NCBI GenBank assembly: GCA_900540255.1
Contig: UQFE01000005.1
Coordinates: forward strand, 1 to 64,000
Direction of reading: 5' to 3'
Source of the DNA: an uncultured Clostridium sp.
Lineage (GTDB): Bacteria; Bacillota; Clostridia; Clostridiales; Clostridiaceae
Length of the DNA: 64,000 nucleotides
A program made the translations under genes and the position numbers. The notes beneath the pieces are model-generated. The model saw only the letters and a list, made by a program, of their open reading frames with translations. It had not been told where the DNA came from and did no database searches. Numbering within the stretch: the first letter of the stretch is position 1; each line of letters starts with the position of its first letter. This document shows, in pieces, positions 19,085-30,200 of the stretch.

Positions 19085-19310
19085 AAGGTTAGATAGTGAC
19101 AAGCTTAGATAGTGACAAGTTGCAAGTGGCAAGTGACAAGTTAAGGATGAAACTCCTTGGGAGTTTCTGAGAATATATTTTTAAGAAATTCCATTAGGAA
19201 TTTCATCTATAACTACAAATTACTCACTAAAAACTACAAACTGGTTAAAGGTGACAAGTTGCAAGTGATAAGTGGCAAGTTATAAGTGATAAGTTAGGAT
19301 GGACAAACTT
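19085..19310. repeat. heptad-armed palindromic repeat, copy A
   Basis: Left arm of 7-bp units (AAGTTGC AAGTGGC AAGTGAC), then hairpin modules GAAACTCCTTGGGAGTTTC and AAATTCCATTAGGAATTT separated by an AATATATTTTTAAG-like spacer, then a second heptad arm (AAGTTGC AAGTGAT AAGTGGC). It starts right after the small Asn-rich gene and is the only copy not at a purine or cvfB gene end, although it lies about 200 bp beyond purD. Confidence 0.85.
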
Positions 19311-19320
19311 AATTCACTGC

Positions 19321-19363
19321 AAATAATAAATCCACGACATTTTTGCGTGGATTTATTATTTAG
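19321..19363. terminator. convergent hairpin between small gene and purD
   Basis: AAATAATAAATCCACG pairs with CGTGGATTTATTATTT around a 9-nt loop. It lies between convergent genes and could end transcription from both sides; the U-runs are interrupted, so efficiency is uncertain. Confidence 0.6.
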
Positions 19364-19524
19364 CTTTATTTTGAATAATGATTAACTTCTCCTAAATCAT
19401 TACAAATACTATCTTTAAGATTTAGTCTAATTCAAAATAAATTAATTATATTTAAAATTCAGTATTAACCATATAATAAAATATAGTCTATTATTTAAAT
19501 TATATTTTATAGTAAAATGTGAAT

Positions 19525-20763
19525 TTATATATCTTTTCTAAAATATTTCCCTTTAAAATCAACCATATTTGTTAATTTATAGGCTTCTTTTCTAGCTTCT
19601 TCTATAGTTTTTCCCTTACCAACAAGCGATAAAACTCTTCCCCCACTAGTTATTAATTCTCCATTTACTAATTGGGCACCAGCTAAAAATACCTTATTCT
19701 TAATACCTTCCTCAATAGTAATTTTAAATCCCTTTTCAAACTTTTCTGGATATCCCTTAGAAGCTAAAACTATATTAACACAACTTCCTTCATACCATTT
19801 AACTTTAACTTCATCTAATTTACTATCTAAAGCCGCTTGTACTAAATCAACTAAATCACTTTCCATTAAAACTAAAATAGATTGAGTTTCAGGATCTCCC
19901 ATTCTCACATTATATTCTAATAAATAGGTTCCTTTTTTAGTTATCATTAAACCAAAGAAAATAATTCCTTTAAAATCAAATTCTTCTTCTTCAATTCCCC
20001 TTAAAGTATTAGCAACTATATTTTCTTCAAAATCCTTCATCACCTCTTCAGTAACAAATGGATTTGGTGCTATAACTCCCATACCTCCAGTGTTTGGTCC
20101 CTTATCCCCATCAAAAATTTGCTTATGATCTTTTCCTGAAATAAATGGTATTAAGGTTTTACCATCAGTAATTGAAAGAATTGAAGCTTCTATCCCTTCT
20201 AAGAACTCTTCAATAACAATACTTTTACCTGCACCTTTAAAAACATCTAAAATCATGAAATCATCAATTGTATTCATAGCCTCTTCTCTAGTTCTTGCAA
20301 TTACAACACCTTTTCCTGATGCTAATCCATCAGCTTTAATAACTATTGGATAGTCACATTTTTGTAAATATTCTTTAGCTAAATTGTAATCAGTAAATAT
20401 TTCATATTGAGCTGTTTTAACTCCATATTTCTTCATGAACTCTTTAGCAAATGTTTTACTTCCCTCTAATTGAGCCGCTCTTGCATCTGGCCCAAAACAC
20501 TTAAGACCTACCTTCTTAAACTTATCAGTTATGCCATTAGTTAATGGCTCTTCTGGTCCTACAAAAGTAAAATCAATATTATTTTCTTTTGCAAATTCAA
20601 CTAATTCATTTAAATCAGTTATATTAATATTTTCACATTTATTTTCAAGTGCAGTTCCACCATTACCAGGTGCTACAAATATTTTACTTACATTTTTATT
20701 CTGAGCTAATTTCCAAGCAATAGCATGCTCCCTTCCACCAGAACCAACTAATAATATTTTCAT
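19525..20763 (-). CDS. purD: phosphoribosylamine-glycine ligase (GAR synthetase)
   Basis: Second step of purine synthesis: joins glycine to phosphoribosylamine using ATP. 412 residues with the N-terminal KILLVGSGGREHAIAWKL, the ATP-grasp elements IVIKADGLASGKGVVIA, NTGGMGVIAPNP and the metal site LEYNVRMGDPETQ. It is the last gene of the purine operon, 299 bp after purH, the gap being filled by repeat copy B. The ribosome site is GGGGG and the start is ATG. Intact. Confidence 0.98.
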   Translation of the reverse strand: MKILLVGSGGREHAIAWKLAQNKNVSKIFVAPGNGGTALENKCENINITDLNELVEFAKENNIDFTFVGPEEPLTNGITDKFKKVGLKCFGPDARAAQLEGSKTFAKEFMKKYGVKTAQYEIFTDYNLAKEYLQKCDYPIVIKADGLASGKGVVIARTREEAMNTIDDFMILDVFKGAGKSIVIEEFLEGIEASILSITDGKTLIPFISGKDHKQIFDGDKGPNTGGMGVIAPNPFVTEEVMKDFEENIVANTLRGIEEEEFDFKGIIFFGLMITKKGTYLLEYNVRMGDPETQSILVLMESDLVDLVQAALDSKLDEVKVKWYEGSCVNIVLASKGYPEKFEKGFKITIEEGIKNKVFLAGAQLVNGELITSGGRVLSLVGKGKTIEEARKEAYKLTNMVDFKGKYFRKDI

Positions 20764-20780
20764 TATAATACCCCCAATTT

Positions 20781-21060
20781 AGTGTTTAGTTTTTAGTTTG
20801 TAGTTAGTAGTTAATATGGAAACTCCCTAGAGAGTTTCAAGTTTCAAGTGGCAAGTGATAAGTTTAGGTAAAAATTCAACTTAAGCTGAATTTTAAAATA
20901 TATTTTCAGAAACCACTTTTATAGTTTGTAGTTAGTAGTTGATGTTGAAATTCCTTATTGAATTTCTTAAATTTTTATTTTTAAAAACTCCACGAGAAGT
21001 TTCATCCTTAACTACTAACTCCTAACTTCCTTCCACTTGTCACTCTTAACTAGTTCTTAG
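20781..21060. repeat. heptad-armed palindromic repeat, copy B
   Basis: Longest copy, filling the purH-purD gap. Arms here use a second heptad type (AGTTTGT AGTTAGT AGT) at the purD side, with complement AACTACTAACTCCTAACT near purH, plus AAGTTTC AAGTGGC AAGTGAT units. Internal hairpins are GGAAACTCCCTAGAGAGTTTC, ATTCAACTTAAGCTGAAT and GAAATTCCTTATTGAATTTC. The structure looks like two elements nested or joined. It ends within 3 bp of the purH stop codon. Confidence 0.85.
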
Positions 21061-21062
21061 TT

Positions 21063-22568
21063 CTAGTGTTTAAAGTGACGAATCCCAGTAAACACCATAG
21101 CAATTCCATGTTCATTACAAGCATCAATTGATTCTTGATCTCTTATTGAACCACCTGGTTGAATTATTGCTTTAATTCCATACTTAGAGCATTCATCAAC
21201 TATATCTCTAAATGGGAAAAATGCATCTGAAGCTAATATAGTAGCTCCCTTACCCCTTTTTAGAGCCTCAATTGTTGGCCAAATTCTATTAACTTGTCCT
21301 CCACCAATCCCTACAGCAACACCATCTTTAACTGTAACTATAGCATTTGATTTAACATACTTAACTACCTTCATTCCAAATACTAAATCTCTAATTTCAG
21401 CTTCAGTTGGTACTTTTTCTGTAACAACTTTTAATTCATCTAAAAGTTTAATATCTTCTTCTTGAACTAATATTCCACCATCAACACTTACCATAAACTT
21501 CTTATCACATGGTTTAACATTACATTTAATAACTCTTAAATTTTTCTTAGCTTTTAAAATTTCTAAAGCATCTTCATCAAAATCTGGAGCTGCAACTACC
21601 TCTAAGAATATTTTCACCATTTCTTCTGCTGTAACTTTATCAATTTTCTTATTAATAGCAACTATTCCACCAAATATTGAAGTTGGATCCACATCATGTG
21701 CTTTAGTATAAGCTTCTATAGTAGTCTTACCTACTGCAACACCACATGGAGTATTATGCTTTAATGCACAGCAAGCTGTTTCTTGAAATTCATTAACAAC
21801 CTTCCATGCAATATCTAAATCCTTAATGTTATTGTAAGAAAGTTCTTTACCATTTAATATATCAAAATCATTCATACCACCATCAAATTCATTTGAAACA
21901 TAATATGCAGCACTTTGATGTGGATTTTCACCATATCTTAAACCTTGCTTCTTCTTATATGAAATTGAAAGATATTCTGGATATTCTTCTTCATCACTTA
22001 ACATAAAATTAGATATTGCTGCATCATAAGCACTCATTAAATTAAATACCTTTCCAGCAAGCTTCTTTCTTAACTTATAACTCACTTCTCCAGTTTCCTT
22101 AATTTCATTCATTACAACTTCATAATCAGAGACATCTGAAACAACTACAACATCTTGAAAATTCTTAGCTGCTGCTCTAAGCATCGTTGGCCCACCAATA
22201 TCTATAAATTCAACCTTTTCTTCAAAATTTAAATCCTCTCTTACCTTTTTAAAGAATGGATATAAATTAACTATAACCATATCTATAGTTTCAATATTTT
22301 TTTCTTTTATAGTTTTTATATGTTCTTCATTATTTCTTATAGCAAGTATTCCTGCATGAATAATTGGATGAAGAGTTTTAACTCTTCCATCTAGCATTTC
22401 TGGGAAATTTGTAACTTCATTAATTTCTGTTACAGTAACACCATTTTCCCTTAAGTGTTTATACGTGCCTCCAGTTGAAATAATCTCAACTCCATTTTCT
22501 ATTAAAAATTTTGAAAAATCTAAAATTCCATTTTTATCAAATACACTAATTAATGCTCTTTTAATCAT
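21063..22568 (-). CDS. purH: bifunctional AICAR transformylase/IMP cyclohydrolase
   Basis: Last two steps to IMP: formyl transfer to AICAR and ring closure. 501 residues: an MGS-like IMP cyclohydrolase domain ([33 protein letters not shown]) to about residue 195, then the transformylase domain with the Lys-His pair [12 protein letters not shown] and the C-terminal [10 protein letters not shown] and [11 protein letters not shown] motifs. It follows purN by 12 bp. The stop codon abuts repeat copy B. Intact. Confidence 0.98.
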   Translation of the reverse strand: MIKRALISVFDKNGILDFSKFLIENGVEIISTGGTYKHLRENGVTVTEINEVTNFPEMLDGRVKTLHPIIHAGILAIRNNEEHIKTIKEKNIETIDMVIVNLYPFFKKVREDLNFEEKVEFIDIGGPTMLRAAAKNFQDVVVVSDVSDYEVVMNEIKETGEVSYKLRKKLAGKVFNLMSAYDAAISNFMLSDEEEYPEYLSISYKKKQGLRYGENPHQSAAYYVSNEFDGGMNDFDILNGKELSYNNIKDLDIAWKVVNEFQETACCALKHNTPCGVAVGKTTIEAYTKAHDVDPTSIFGGIVAINKKIDKVTAEEMVKIFLEVVAAPDFDEDALEILKAKKNLRVIKCNVKPCDKKFMVSVDGGILVQEEDIKLLDELKVVTEKVPTEAEIRDLVFGMKVVKYVKSNAIVTVKDGVAVGIGGGQVNRIWPTIEALKRGKGATILASDAFFPFRDIVDECSKYGIKAIIQPGGSIRDQESIDACNEHGIAMVFTGIRHFKH

Positions 22569-22580
22569 GTAAAAATCCCC

Positions 22581-23183
22581 CTATTTTAAAATATTTACTC
22601 TGCCGTCTATAATCTCAATTTTATCTTTACTTATTAAATCAATAGCTTTAGGTAATAATTTATGCTCTTCTACTAATACCCTCTTTTGTATATCTTCTGC
22701 AGTATCATCAAAATATACTGGAACTACTTCTTGAAGAATTATTGCCCCACCATCTACTTTTTCATTAACAAAATGAACTGTACATCCAGTAAATCTAACC
22801 CCACAAGCTTTTACTGCATTATGAATATGTATTCCATACATTTTATCTCCACAAAAACTTGGTATAAGTGAAGGATGAATGTTTATTATTTTATCTTTAA
22901 ATTCTTTTAATATATCACCATCTAATATGGAAAGATATCCTGCTAAAACTATTAAATCAACTCTATTCTTGGTTAATTCTAATATCTTATTTGAAATTTC
23001 ACTGCCATATTCCTCTTTAGAAACAACATATGTTGGAATGTTCTTGTTTTTAGCTCTTTCTAGTGCATATATTCCTTCTTTACTTCCAATAACCATTTCC
23101 ACTTTAAAGGAAGCTTGTCCATAATCTAAAATTGATTGCAAGTTTGACCCGCTACCAGATACAAGTACTGCTACTTTAAGCAA
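22581..23183 (-). CDS. purN: phosphoribosylglycinamide formyltransferase
   Basis: Transfers a formyl group from 10-formyl-tetrahydrofolate to GAR. 200 residues with VLVSGSGSNLQSILD (phosphate loop), LAGYLSIL, the catalytic region INIHPSLIPSF, and GCTVHFVNEKVDGGAII with catalytic His and Asp. The loop after the Asn-x-His is GDKMYGIHIHNA rather than the commoner GxxxYGxxVHxA, within normal variation. The start overlaps the purM end by 13 bp, so translation is probably coupled. Confidence 0.97.
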   Translation of the reverse strand: MLKVAVLVSGSGSNLQSILDYGQASFKVEMVIGSKEGIYALERAKNKNIPTYVVSKEEYGSEISNKILELTKNRVDLIVLAGYLSILDGDILKEFKDKIINIHPSLIPSFCGDKMYGIHIHNAVKACGVRFTGCTVHFVNEKVDGGAIILQEVVPVYFDDTAEDIQKRVLVEEHKLLPKAIDLISKDKIEIIDGRVNILK

Positions 23184-24172
23184 ACTCCTTCACCTCCAGC
23201 TGTTACAACCCCAATTTCATAAGCCTTCTCCCCTAATTCATAAAGCTCTTTTATAACAGCATCCACATCTTTTTCATCAACACATAATACAAATCCAATT
23301 CCCATATTAAATGTGTTATACATATGATTTCTATTTACCCCTTTTTCTATCATATCTTCAAATATTGCTGGTAATGGATAACTATCTTTCTTTATTTCTG
23401 CTGTTAATTTTAAACCATTAAACATTCTTGGAATATTTTCAATAAATCCTCCACCTGTTATATGAGACATACCTTTAATATCATACTTTTCAATTAATCT
23501 TAATATTGGCTTAACATATATCTTTGTTGGAGTAATTAATGTTTTCCAAATCTCTTTTCCATTAAATTCTTCATTTAAATTTGTATATAACTTTCTAACT
23601 AAAGAAAATCCATTTGAATGTATTCCTGAAGAAGCAATACCAATTAACTTGTCTCCTGGCTTTATATTTTTTCCATTTATTATTTTATCTTTATCAACAA
23701 TACCTACTGCAAACCCTGCAATATCATATTCTCCTTCTTTATAAAAACCTGGCATTTCAGCAGTTTCTCCACCTACTAAAGCACAATCTGACATAATACA
23801 TCCATGTGAAATACCCTTAACTAATTCTGCTGCTACCTCTGCTTCTAGTTTTCCACAAGCTATATAATCCAAGAAAAATAATGGCTTTGCTCCATGACAC
23901 AAAATATCATTTACACACATAGCTACACAATCAATTCCAACTGTATCGTACTTATTACTTTTAAATGCTAATTCAAGCTTAGTTCCTACACCATCTGTAC
24001 CTGAAACTAAAACTGGATTTTTATATCCCTTTGGTAATTCAACCATTCCAGCAAAACTTCCAAGACCATTTAAAACATATTTACTAATTGTTTTTTGTGC
24101 ATATTCTTTTATTAGCTTTACTGATTTATATCCCTCTTCTATATTAACTCCAGAATCTTTATAAGTTATCAT
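23171..24172 (-). CDS. purM: phosphoribosylformylglycinamidine cyclo-ligase (AIR synthetase)
   Basis: ATP-dependent closure of the imidazole ring, giving AIR. 333 residues with YKDSGVNIEEGYKSV at the start, LVSGTDGVGTKLELA, DCVAMCVNDILCHGAKP, GGETAEMPGFY and GMSHITGGGFIENIPR, all in family order. It begins 9 bp after purF and overlaps purN. Intact. Confidence 0.98.
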   Translation of the reverse strand: MITYKDSGVNIEEGYKSVKLIKEYAQKTISKYVLNGLGSFAGMVELPKGYKNPVLVSGTDGVGTKLELAFKSNKYDTVGIDCVAMCVNDILCHGAKPLFFLDYIACGKLEAEVAAELVKGISHGCIMSDCALVGGETAEMPGFYKEGEYDIAGFAVGIVDKDKIINGKNIKPGDKLIGIASSGIHSNGFSLVRKLYTNLNEEFNGKEIWKTLITPTKIYVKPILRLIEKYDIKGMSHITGGGFIENIPRMFNGLKLTAEIKKDSYPLPAIFEDMIEKGVNRNHMYNTFNMGIGFVLCVDEKDVDAVIKELYELGEKAYEIGVVTAGGEGVCLK

Positions 24173-24181
24173 TTAAATTCC

Positions 24182-25597
24182 CTACCTTTCACCTTCTATT
24201 GGTGTTGCAACAGGATATATTCCATTAAAGCATCCTACACAATACCCTTGATTTGTATTAAAGCACTTATACATACCTTCCATACTTAAATATCCTAAAG
24301 AATCACAACCAATTATTTCTCTTATTTCTTCTAATGAATGATTAGCACCTATAAGTTCTTTTCTATAAGGAGTATCAATTCCAAAATAACATGGATATTG
24401 AACTACTGGTGATGCAACTAAAAAGTGAACTTCCTTTGCTCCTGCTCTTCTTAAAGATTCAACTAAATGTTTTGATGTTGTCCCTCTTACTATTGAATCA
24501 TCTATAAGCACAACTTTCTTATCTTTAATATTTACTTTTAAAGGATTTAATTTAACAGCTACAGCTCTTTCTCTAACTTCCTGAGAAGGAGTTATGAAAG
24601 TTCTTCCTACATACCTATTCTTTACAAATCCAGTATCATAAGGGATTCCTGAAGCTTTAGCATATCCTATAGCTGCTGGCGTTCCTGAATCTGGAACTGC
24701 AATAACTATATCTGCTTCAATTGGATTTTCTCTATATAATTGTTCTCCTGCTCTAACTCTTGATTCATGAACATCTAATCCATCTATAATAGAATCTGGT
24801 CTTGCAAAGTAAATGTACTCAAATGCACAAGTTTGACATTGTGTATTTTCAGAATATCTATATGAATTTATTCCACATTCATCAATTACAACTATTTCAC
24901 CTGGCTCAACATCCCTAATTAATTCAGCACCTATAGCATCCAAAGCACAACTTTCAGATGCTAATATATAACCTTCTTCAATTTTACCTAAACAAAGAGG
25001 TCTTATTCCATGAGGATCTCTTACACCAATAAGCTTATCTTTAGTTAATATAACCATTGCAAATGAACCTCTAACAGCTTGAATGGCATCTAATACCGCT
25101 CTTTCAACACCTTTTTTAGCACCTCTTGCAATTAAATTAGCAATTACTTCTGAGTCAATTGATGTATGAAATATATGCCCTCCATCTTCTAATAACTCTT
25201 TAATAACATCTGCATTAACTAAAGTTCCATTGTGTGCCATAGCTATTGGCCCTAACTTTGTTTGACTTAATAATGGTTGTGCATTTTCTATTCTAGTATC
25301 ACCACTTGTTGAATACCTAACATGTCCAATTCCAGCAAAACCCTTTAAACTATTTATATCTTCTTGAGAAAAAGCTTCTGTTATAAGCCCCATACCTTTT
25401 TTAATATTTATATCTTCTCCATTAGCAACTGCTATACCAGCACTTTCTTGACCTCTATGTTGAAGTGCATATAATCCATAATATATTACCGAAGCTAAAT
25501 CTAATGACTTATTAGAATAAATCCCAAAGACTCCACATTCTTCTTTAAATTTATCATTACTTAGATCAATTATTATATTATCTAACTTTGGATTCAT
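24182..25597 (-). CDS. purF: amidophosphoribosyltransferase
   Basis: First committed step of purine synthesis: glutamine plus PRPP to phosphoribosylamine. 471 residues. Residues before Cys in FKEECGVFGIYS form a short propeptide, as in the Bacillus enzyme that cleaves itself to expose the N-terminal Cys nucleophile. The PRPP loop is KVVLIDDSIVRGTTSKHL. C-terminal cysteines in MYKCFNTNQGYCVGCFNG and an earlier CQTCAF fit the four Fe-S ligands of the oxygen-sensitive Bacillus type. The ribosome site is GGGGGGA. It follows purC after a 195-bp gap holding repeat copy C. Confidence 0.98.
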   Translation of the reverse strand: MNPKLDNIIIDLSNDKFKEECGVFGIYSNKSLDLASVIYYGLYALQHRGQESAGIAVANGEDINIKKGMGLITEAFSQEDINSLKGFAGIGHVRYSTSGDTRIENAQPLLSQTKLGPIAMAHNGTLVNADVIKELLEDGGHIFHTSIDSEVIANLIARGAKKGVERAVLDAIQAVRGSFAMVILTKDKLIGVRDPHGIRPLCLGKIEEGYILASESCALDAIGAELIRDVEPGEIVVIDECGINSYRYSENTQCQTCAFEYIYFARPDSIIDGLDVHESRVRAGEQLYRENPIEADIVIAVPDSGTPAAIGYAKASGIPYDTGFVKNRYVGRTFITPSQEVRERAVAVKLNPLKVNIKDKKVVLIDDSIVRGTTSKHLVESLRRAGAKEVHFLVASPVVQYPCYFGIDTPYRKELIGANHSLEEIREIIGCDSLGYLSMEGMYKCFNTNQGYCVGCFNGIYPVATPIEGER

Positions 25598-25620
25598 ACC
25601 TTTAATCCCCCCGATTAATC

Positions 25621-25797
25621 ACTTTTAACTAGTTTCAAGTGACAAGTCATAAGTTTCAAGTTTAGGTAAAAATTCAGCTTAAGCTGAATTTTGGAAAAAT
25701 ATAATCTAAGAAATTCCCTAAGGAATTTCATCCCTAACTTGTAATTTGCCACTTGTCACTTATCACTTGAACTTGCCATTTGCTTCCCTTGCCTAAC
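25621..25797. repeat. heptad-armed palindromic repeat, copy C
   Basis: Fills the purC-purF gap. Left arm AAGTGAC AAGTCAT AAGTTTC, hairpin ATTCAGCTTAAGCTGAAT (perfect 18-bp palindrome), AATATAATCTAAG spacer, hairpin GAAATTCCCTAAGGAATTTC, then ATCCCTAACTTG and a right arm of complementary heptads (CACTTGT CACTTAT CACTTGA). The outer edge runs into the last codons of purC. Confidence 0.85.
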
Positions 25798-26494
25798 TTA
25801 TTCTTTTTAATATTTCAACATATGCTTCTTTAACATTTCCAAGATTTCTTCTAAATCTATCTTTATCTAACTTTTCTCCAGTTGTTGCATCCCATAATCT
25901 ACATGTATCTGGTGAAATTTCATCTGCTAATACAATTTCTCCATTACATCTTCCAAATTCTAATTTAAAATCTATTAATTTTATATTAGATTTTAAAAAC
26001 ATTTCCTTTAAAAATTCATTAATTTTTGATGTTAAAGAATAAATTTTTGCTAATTCCTCAAAAGTTGTTATACCTATAGCAACTGCATGATAATCATTTA
26101 TTAATGGATCTCCTAATGCATCATTTTTATATGATAATTCAAATACAGTTACTTTTAATTCACTGCCTTCTTCTAACCCTAATCTTTTTGCCATTGAGCC
26201 AGCTGCAACATTTCTAACTATAACTTCTAATGGTATCATTTCAATCTTTTTACATAATTGCTCTCTATCATTTAATTTTTCAATAAAATGAGTTGGAATA
26301 CCTTCTTTATTTAACATTCCATATATCATTGAAGTTATTGCATTGTTTAAAATACCCTTATTTTCAATTTGTTCCTTCTTTTCTCCATTAAATGCTGTAG
26401 CATCATCCTTATAATAAATTATTACTTCTTCTTGATTTTCTGTAGCATATATTTTTTTTGCTTTACCTTCATACAATTTTTCTAATTTACCCAT
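25793..26494 (-). CDS. purC: SAICAR synthetase
   Basis: Joins aspartate to CAIR using ATP. 233 residues with [26 protein letters not shown], the substrate region [25 protein letters not shown] and a C-terminal helix. Overlaps purE by one base, so the two are translationally coupled. Its stop TAG falls within an AAGTTAGG motif of the neighbouring repeat. Intact, normal length. Confidence 0.98.
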   Translation of the reverse strand: MGKLEKLYEGKAKKIYATENQEEVIIYYKDDATAFNGEKKEQIENKGILNNAITSMIYGMLNKEGIPTHFIEKLNDREQLCKKIEMIPLEVIVRNVAAGSMAKRLGLEEGSELKVTVFELSYKNDALGDPLINDYHAVAIGITTFEELAKIYSLTSKINEFLKEMFLKSNIKLIDFKLEFGRCNGEIVLADEISPDTCRLWDATTGEKLDKDRFRRNLGNVKEAYVEILKRIS

Positions 26495-26973
26495 TACAAA
26501 TCTACTCCTTCACCATTTTCATCTATAAATTTTCTCTTCATTTCTTTTCTATATTTAATTAATTTATCTTTTAAACTTTCATCTCCAATTGATAACATTT
26601 GAACAGCTAACATTCCTGCATTATAAGAATTATTTATACCAACTGTTGCAACTGGAATTGTCTTTGGCATTTGTACAATTGAAAATAATGCATCTAACCC
26701 TTCAATAGCTCCCTTACAAGGAACTCCTATCACAGGTATTATTGTTTTAGAAGCTATTACACCTGGCAAGTGTGCTGCAAGCCCAGCTCCTGCTATTATA
26801 ACCTTACATCCCTGTATTTCAATTTCTTTTAAAACCTCTTCTAATTTTTCTGGAACCCTATGAGCCGATAATATAAATGCTTTATATTCAACTCCAAATT
26901 CCTTTAAACACTTAGCTGCCCCTCTCATTATTTCAGTATCAGATTTAGATCCAAAAAATATTGCTACTTTCAT
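26494..26973 (-). CDS. purE: N5-carboxyaminoimidazole ribonucleotide mutase
   Basis: 159 residues of the class I PurE type: [44 protein letters not shown] and [21 protein letters not shown]. Class I enzymes normally work with PurK, which makes the N5-carboxy substrate, but no purK lies in this operon or window. It may be elsewhere, or the mutase may use CAIR formed from bicarbonate. It is separated from purL by 267 bp of repeat copy D. Confidence 0.97.
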   Translation of the reverse strand: MKVAIFFGSKSDTEIMRGAAKCLKEFGVEYKAFILSAHRVPEKLEEVLKEIEIQGCKVIIAGAGLAAHLPGVIASKTIIPVIGVPCKGAIEGLDALFSIVQMPKTIPVATVGINNSYNAGMLAVQMLSIGDESLKDKLIKYRKEMKRKFIDENGEGVDL

Positions 26974-26989
26974 AAAAACCCCCTATTTT

Positions 26990-27240
26990 AGTTTGTAGTT
27001 AATAGTTATGTATGAAATTCCTTAGGGCATTTCTTAAAAATATATTCTCAGAAACTCTCAAGGAGTTTCATCCTTAACTTGTCACTTGCCATCTTTAACT
27101 AGTGAGTAGTTTGTAGTGAGTAGTTTGTAGTTTATGATGAAATTCCTCAGGGAATTTCTTGAAAATATATTCTCTTTTCTAAAATTCAGCCCAAGCTGAA
27201 TTTTTTCCTTAACTCCTAACTTCAAACTTCAAACTACTAA
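26990..27240. repeat. heptad-armed palindromic repeat, copy D
   Basis: Fills the purL-purE gap. It contains both heptad types (AGTTTGT AGTTAAT AGT; AGTAGTTTGTAGTGAGTAGT; AACTTGT CACTTGC CA) and hairpins GAAATTCCTTAGGGCATTTC, GAAACTCTCAAGGAGTTTC, GAAATTCCTCAGGGAATTTC and AATTCAGCCCAAGCTGAATT. It looks like two tandem elements. It abuts the purL stop codon. Confidence 0.85.
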
Positions 27241-30200
27241 TTACCTAAAGTATTCCACTCCTGATTCAAAAATCTTTTGATTAAAGTTTCCTGGTATATT
27301 TTTGTATAAATTATCTCCAATTCTTTCAGAATGACCCATTTTACCAAGAACTCTTCCATCTGGACTTGTTATTCCTTCTATTCCAAGCATTGACCCATTT
27401 GGATTAAATGGCATATTTAATGATATATTTCCTTTATTATCAACATATTGAGTTGCTACTTGTCCATTTTTTATTAATTCTTTTATTAACTTTTCTGGTG
27501 CAACAAATCTTCCTTCCCCATGAGAAATTGCTACATTATGAATATCCCCTAAATTGACTTTGTTAAACCAAGGTGATTTCTTAGAAACAACCTTAGTTTG
27601 AATTATTGAACTCATATGTCTATTAATTTCGTTATAAGTTAATGTTGCCATTTCCTCTTCAATATCAATTATTTCACCATAAGGTACTAATCCTAATTTT
27701 ATTAATGCTTGGAAGCCATTACAAATTCCTAATATTAATCCATCTCTATTTTTTAATAAATCCATAACTGCATCTTTAATTTTTTCATTTCTAAATACAG
27801 TTGCTATAAATTTACCTGAACCATCAGGTTCATCTCCAGCTGAAAATCCTCCAGGTAACATTATTATTTGACTTTCTCTAATTTGCTTTTCTAAGTTTTC
27901 AATTGATTCTACAAATGCTTCCTTAGAATAATTTCTAAATACTAATGTTTTTGTTTCTGCATTAGCTTTCTTAAATTCCCTTTCGCAGTCATACTCACAA
28001 TTTGTACCTGGAAATACTGGAATTACTACCTTTGGTTTAGCAATTTTTATAACTGGTGATTTATTATTTGATTCTTTATATAAAACTTCTTTTACTTTTT
28101 CATTTTTATCATTAGTTTTAATTTTAAATACCTTTGATAAATTTTTTTCATAAGCATTTTCTAAAATATTTAATTTCAAATTCAAATCAAACTCTTTAGA
28201 AGTTATTGTTTCTTCTTCAGTTGTATAGCCTATTGCCTTATAAGCGCATCCTTTAAATTCTTTATTTATATTTACTTCTTGATTTACTTCTAAAACTAAA
28301 GTTCCATAATTTAGTCCAAAAAGCTCCTCTTTACTTAAATTAAAGAATTCAACCCCAATTTTATTTCCAAATGCCATTTTAGATATTGTTTCTGCAACTC
28401 CCCCAAATTTAACACTTGATGCTGATATCACCTTTCCTTCTAAAATAAGCTCATATAATCTTTCTAAATTTCTTTTATATTGATTTACTTTTAAAGTAAA
28501 ATCTTCATTTTTTTCAGCCATTAATAATACTAATTTAGATCCTACTTTTTTAAATTCTGCACTAATTATATTTTTTGCTTTTTCAATTCCAACAGCAAAT
28601 GCTACTAATGTTGGAGGCACATCTAAATTCCCAAAACTTCCTGACATAGAATCTTTACCTCCAATTGCAGGTATCCCTAAATCAACTTGAGCTTGATATG
28701 CTCCAAGCAATGCAGCAAATGGTTTTCCCCATCTTTCTGGATTCTTTCCTAATTTCTCAAAATACTCTTGAAGAGTTAATCTTACTTTTCTGTAATCTCC
28801 ACCTACAGCTGCAAGTTTTGTAACTGCTTCTATTATTGAATAATATGCCATATGATATGGGCTCCAAACTCCTAAATCTGGATTAAATCCATAACTCATT
28901 ATTGTTGCTTCTTCACTTACACCATTTAATACTGGAATCTTAGCAACCATTGCTTCTTGTTCTGTTGCTGAATATTTACCTCCATATGGCATAAGAACTG
29001 TTCCAGAGCCTATTGTTGAATCAAACCTCTCAACTAACCCCTTTTGTGAAGCAACATTTAATTTTGATAAATTTTTTATCCATTCCTCTTTAACATTTAT
29101 ATCTCCAACTGCTAAAGGATATTCCCCTGGCAACTTAACTTTTACATTTGTTACTTGTTTTGCACCATTTGTATCTAAGAAACTTCTTTTTAAATTAACT
29201 ATTTCCTTTCCTCTCCAATACATTCTTAAACATTCATTATTTGTAACTTCTGCAACAGCAACTGCTTCTAAATTTTCTTCTTTAGATAAATTTATGAACC
29301 CTTTTACATCTTCTTTAGCTACCACTACAGCCATTCTTTCTTGTGATTCAGAAATTGCAATTTCAGTTCCATCTAACCCCTCATATTTCTTAGGAACCTT
29401 ATCTAAATTAATATCCAATCCTCTTGTTAATTCTCCAATAGCTACAGAAACTCCACCAGCCCCAAAGTCATTACATCTCTTTATCATTTTAGCAACTTTA
29501 GGATTTCTAAATAATCTTTGTATTTTTCTTTCTGTTGGAGGATTTCCTTTTTGAACTTCTGCTCCACACTTATTTATTGATTCTTCAGTATGCCCTTTTG
29601 ATGAACCAGTTGCTCCACCAACTCCATCTCTTCCTGTTCTACCTCCAAGAAGTATTACTATATCACCAGCCTTAGGTTCTTCTCTTATTACATTTTTACT
29701 TGGAGCTGCTGCTATAACTGCTCCAATTTCCATCCTTTTAGCAACATAATTTGGATGATATACTTCTGAAACTTGTCCTGTTGCTAATCCTATTTGATTT
29801 CCATATGAGCTATAACCATGAGCTGCACCTAAAGTAATTGTTCTTTGTGGTAATTTTCCTTTTAAAGTTTCTTCTACAGGTACTGTTGGATCTGCTGCAC
29901 CTGTAACTCTCATTGCCTGATATACATATGTTCTCCCCGATAGTGGATCTCTTATTGCTCCTCCTAAACAAGTTGCTGCTCCACCAAAAGGTTCAATTTC
30001 AGTTGGGTGATTATGTGTTTCATTTTTAAACATTACTAAATATTCTTCAATACCATTATTTGTTTCTATATTAACCTTTATTGAACAAGCATTTATTTCC
30101 TCTGAAATATCCAGGTCATCTAACATTCCTCTTTTTCTCATTTCCTTCATGGCAATAACTGCTATATCCATTAAGGTCTTATCTTTATTGTTTCTTTCAT

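Noticed and set aside
19085..19310. CRISPR array
   Set aside because: Units are 7 bp and contiguous, with no 25-40 bp spacers and no cas genes in the window.
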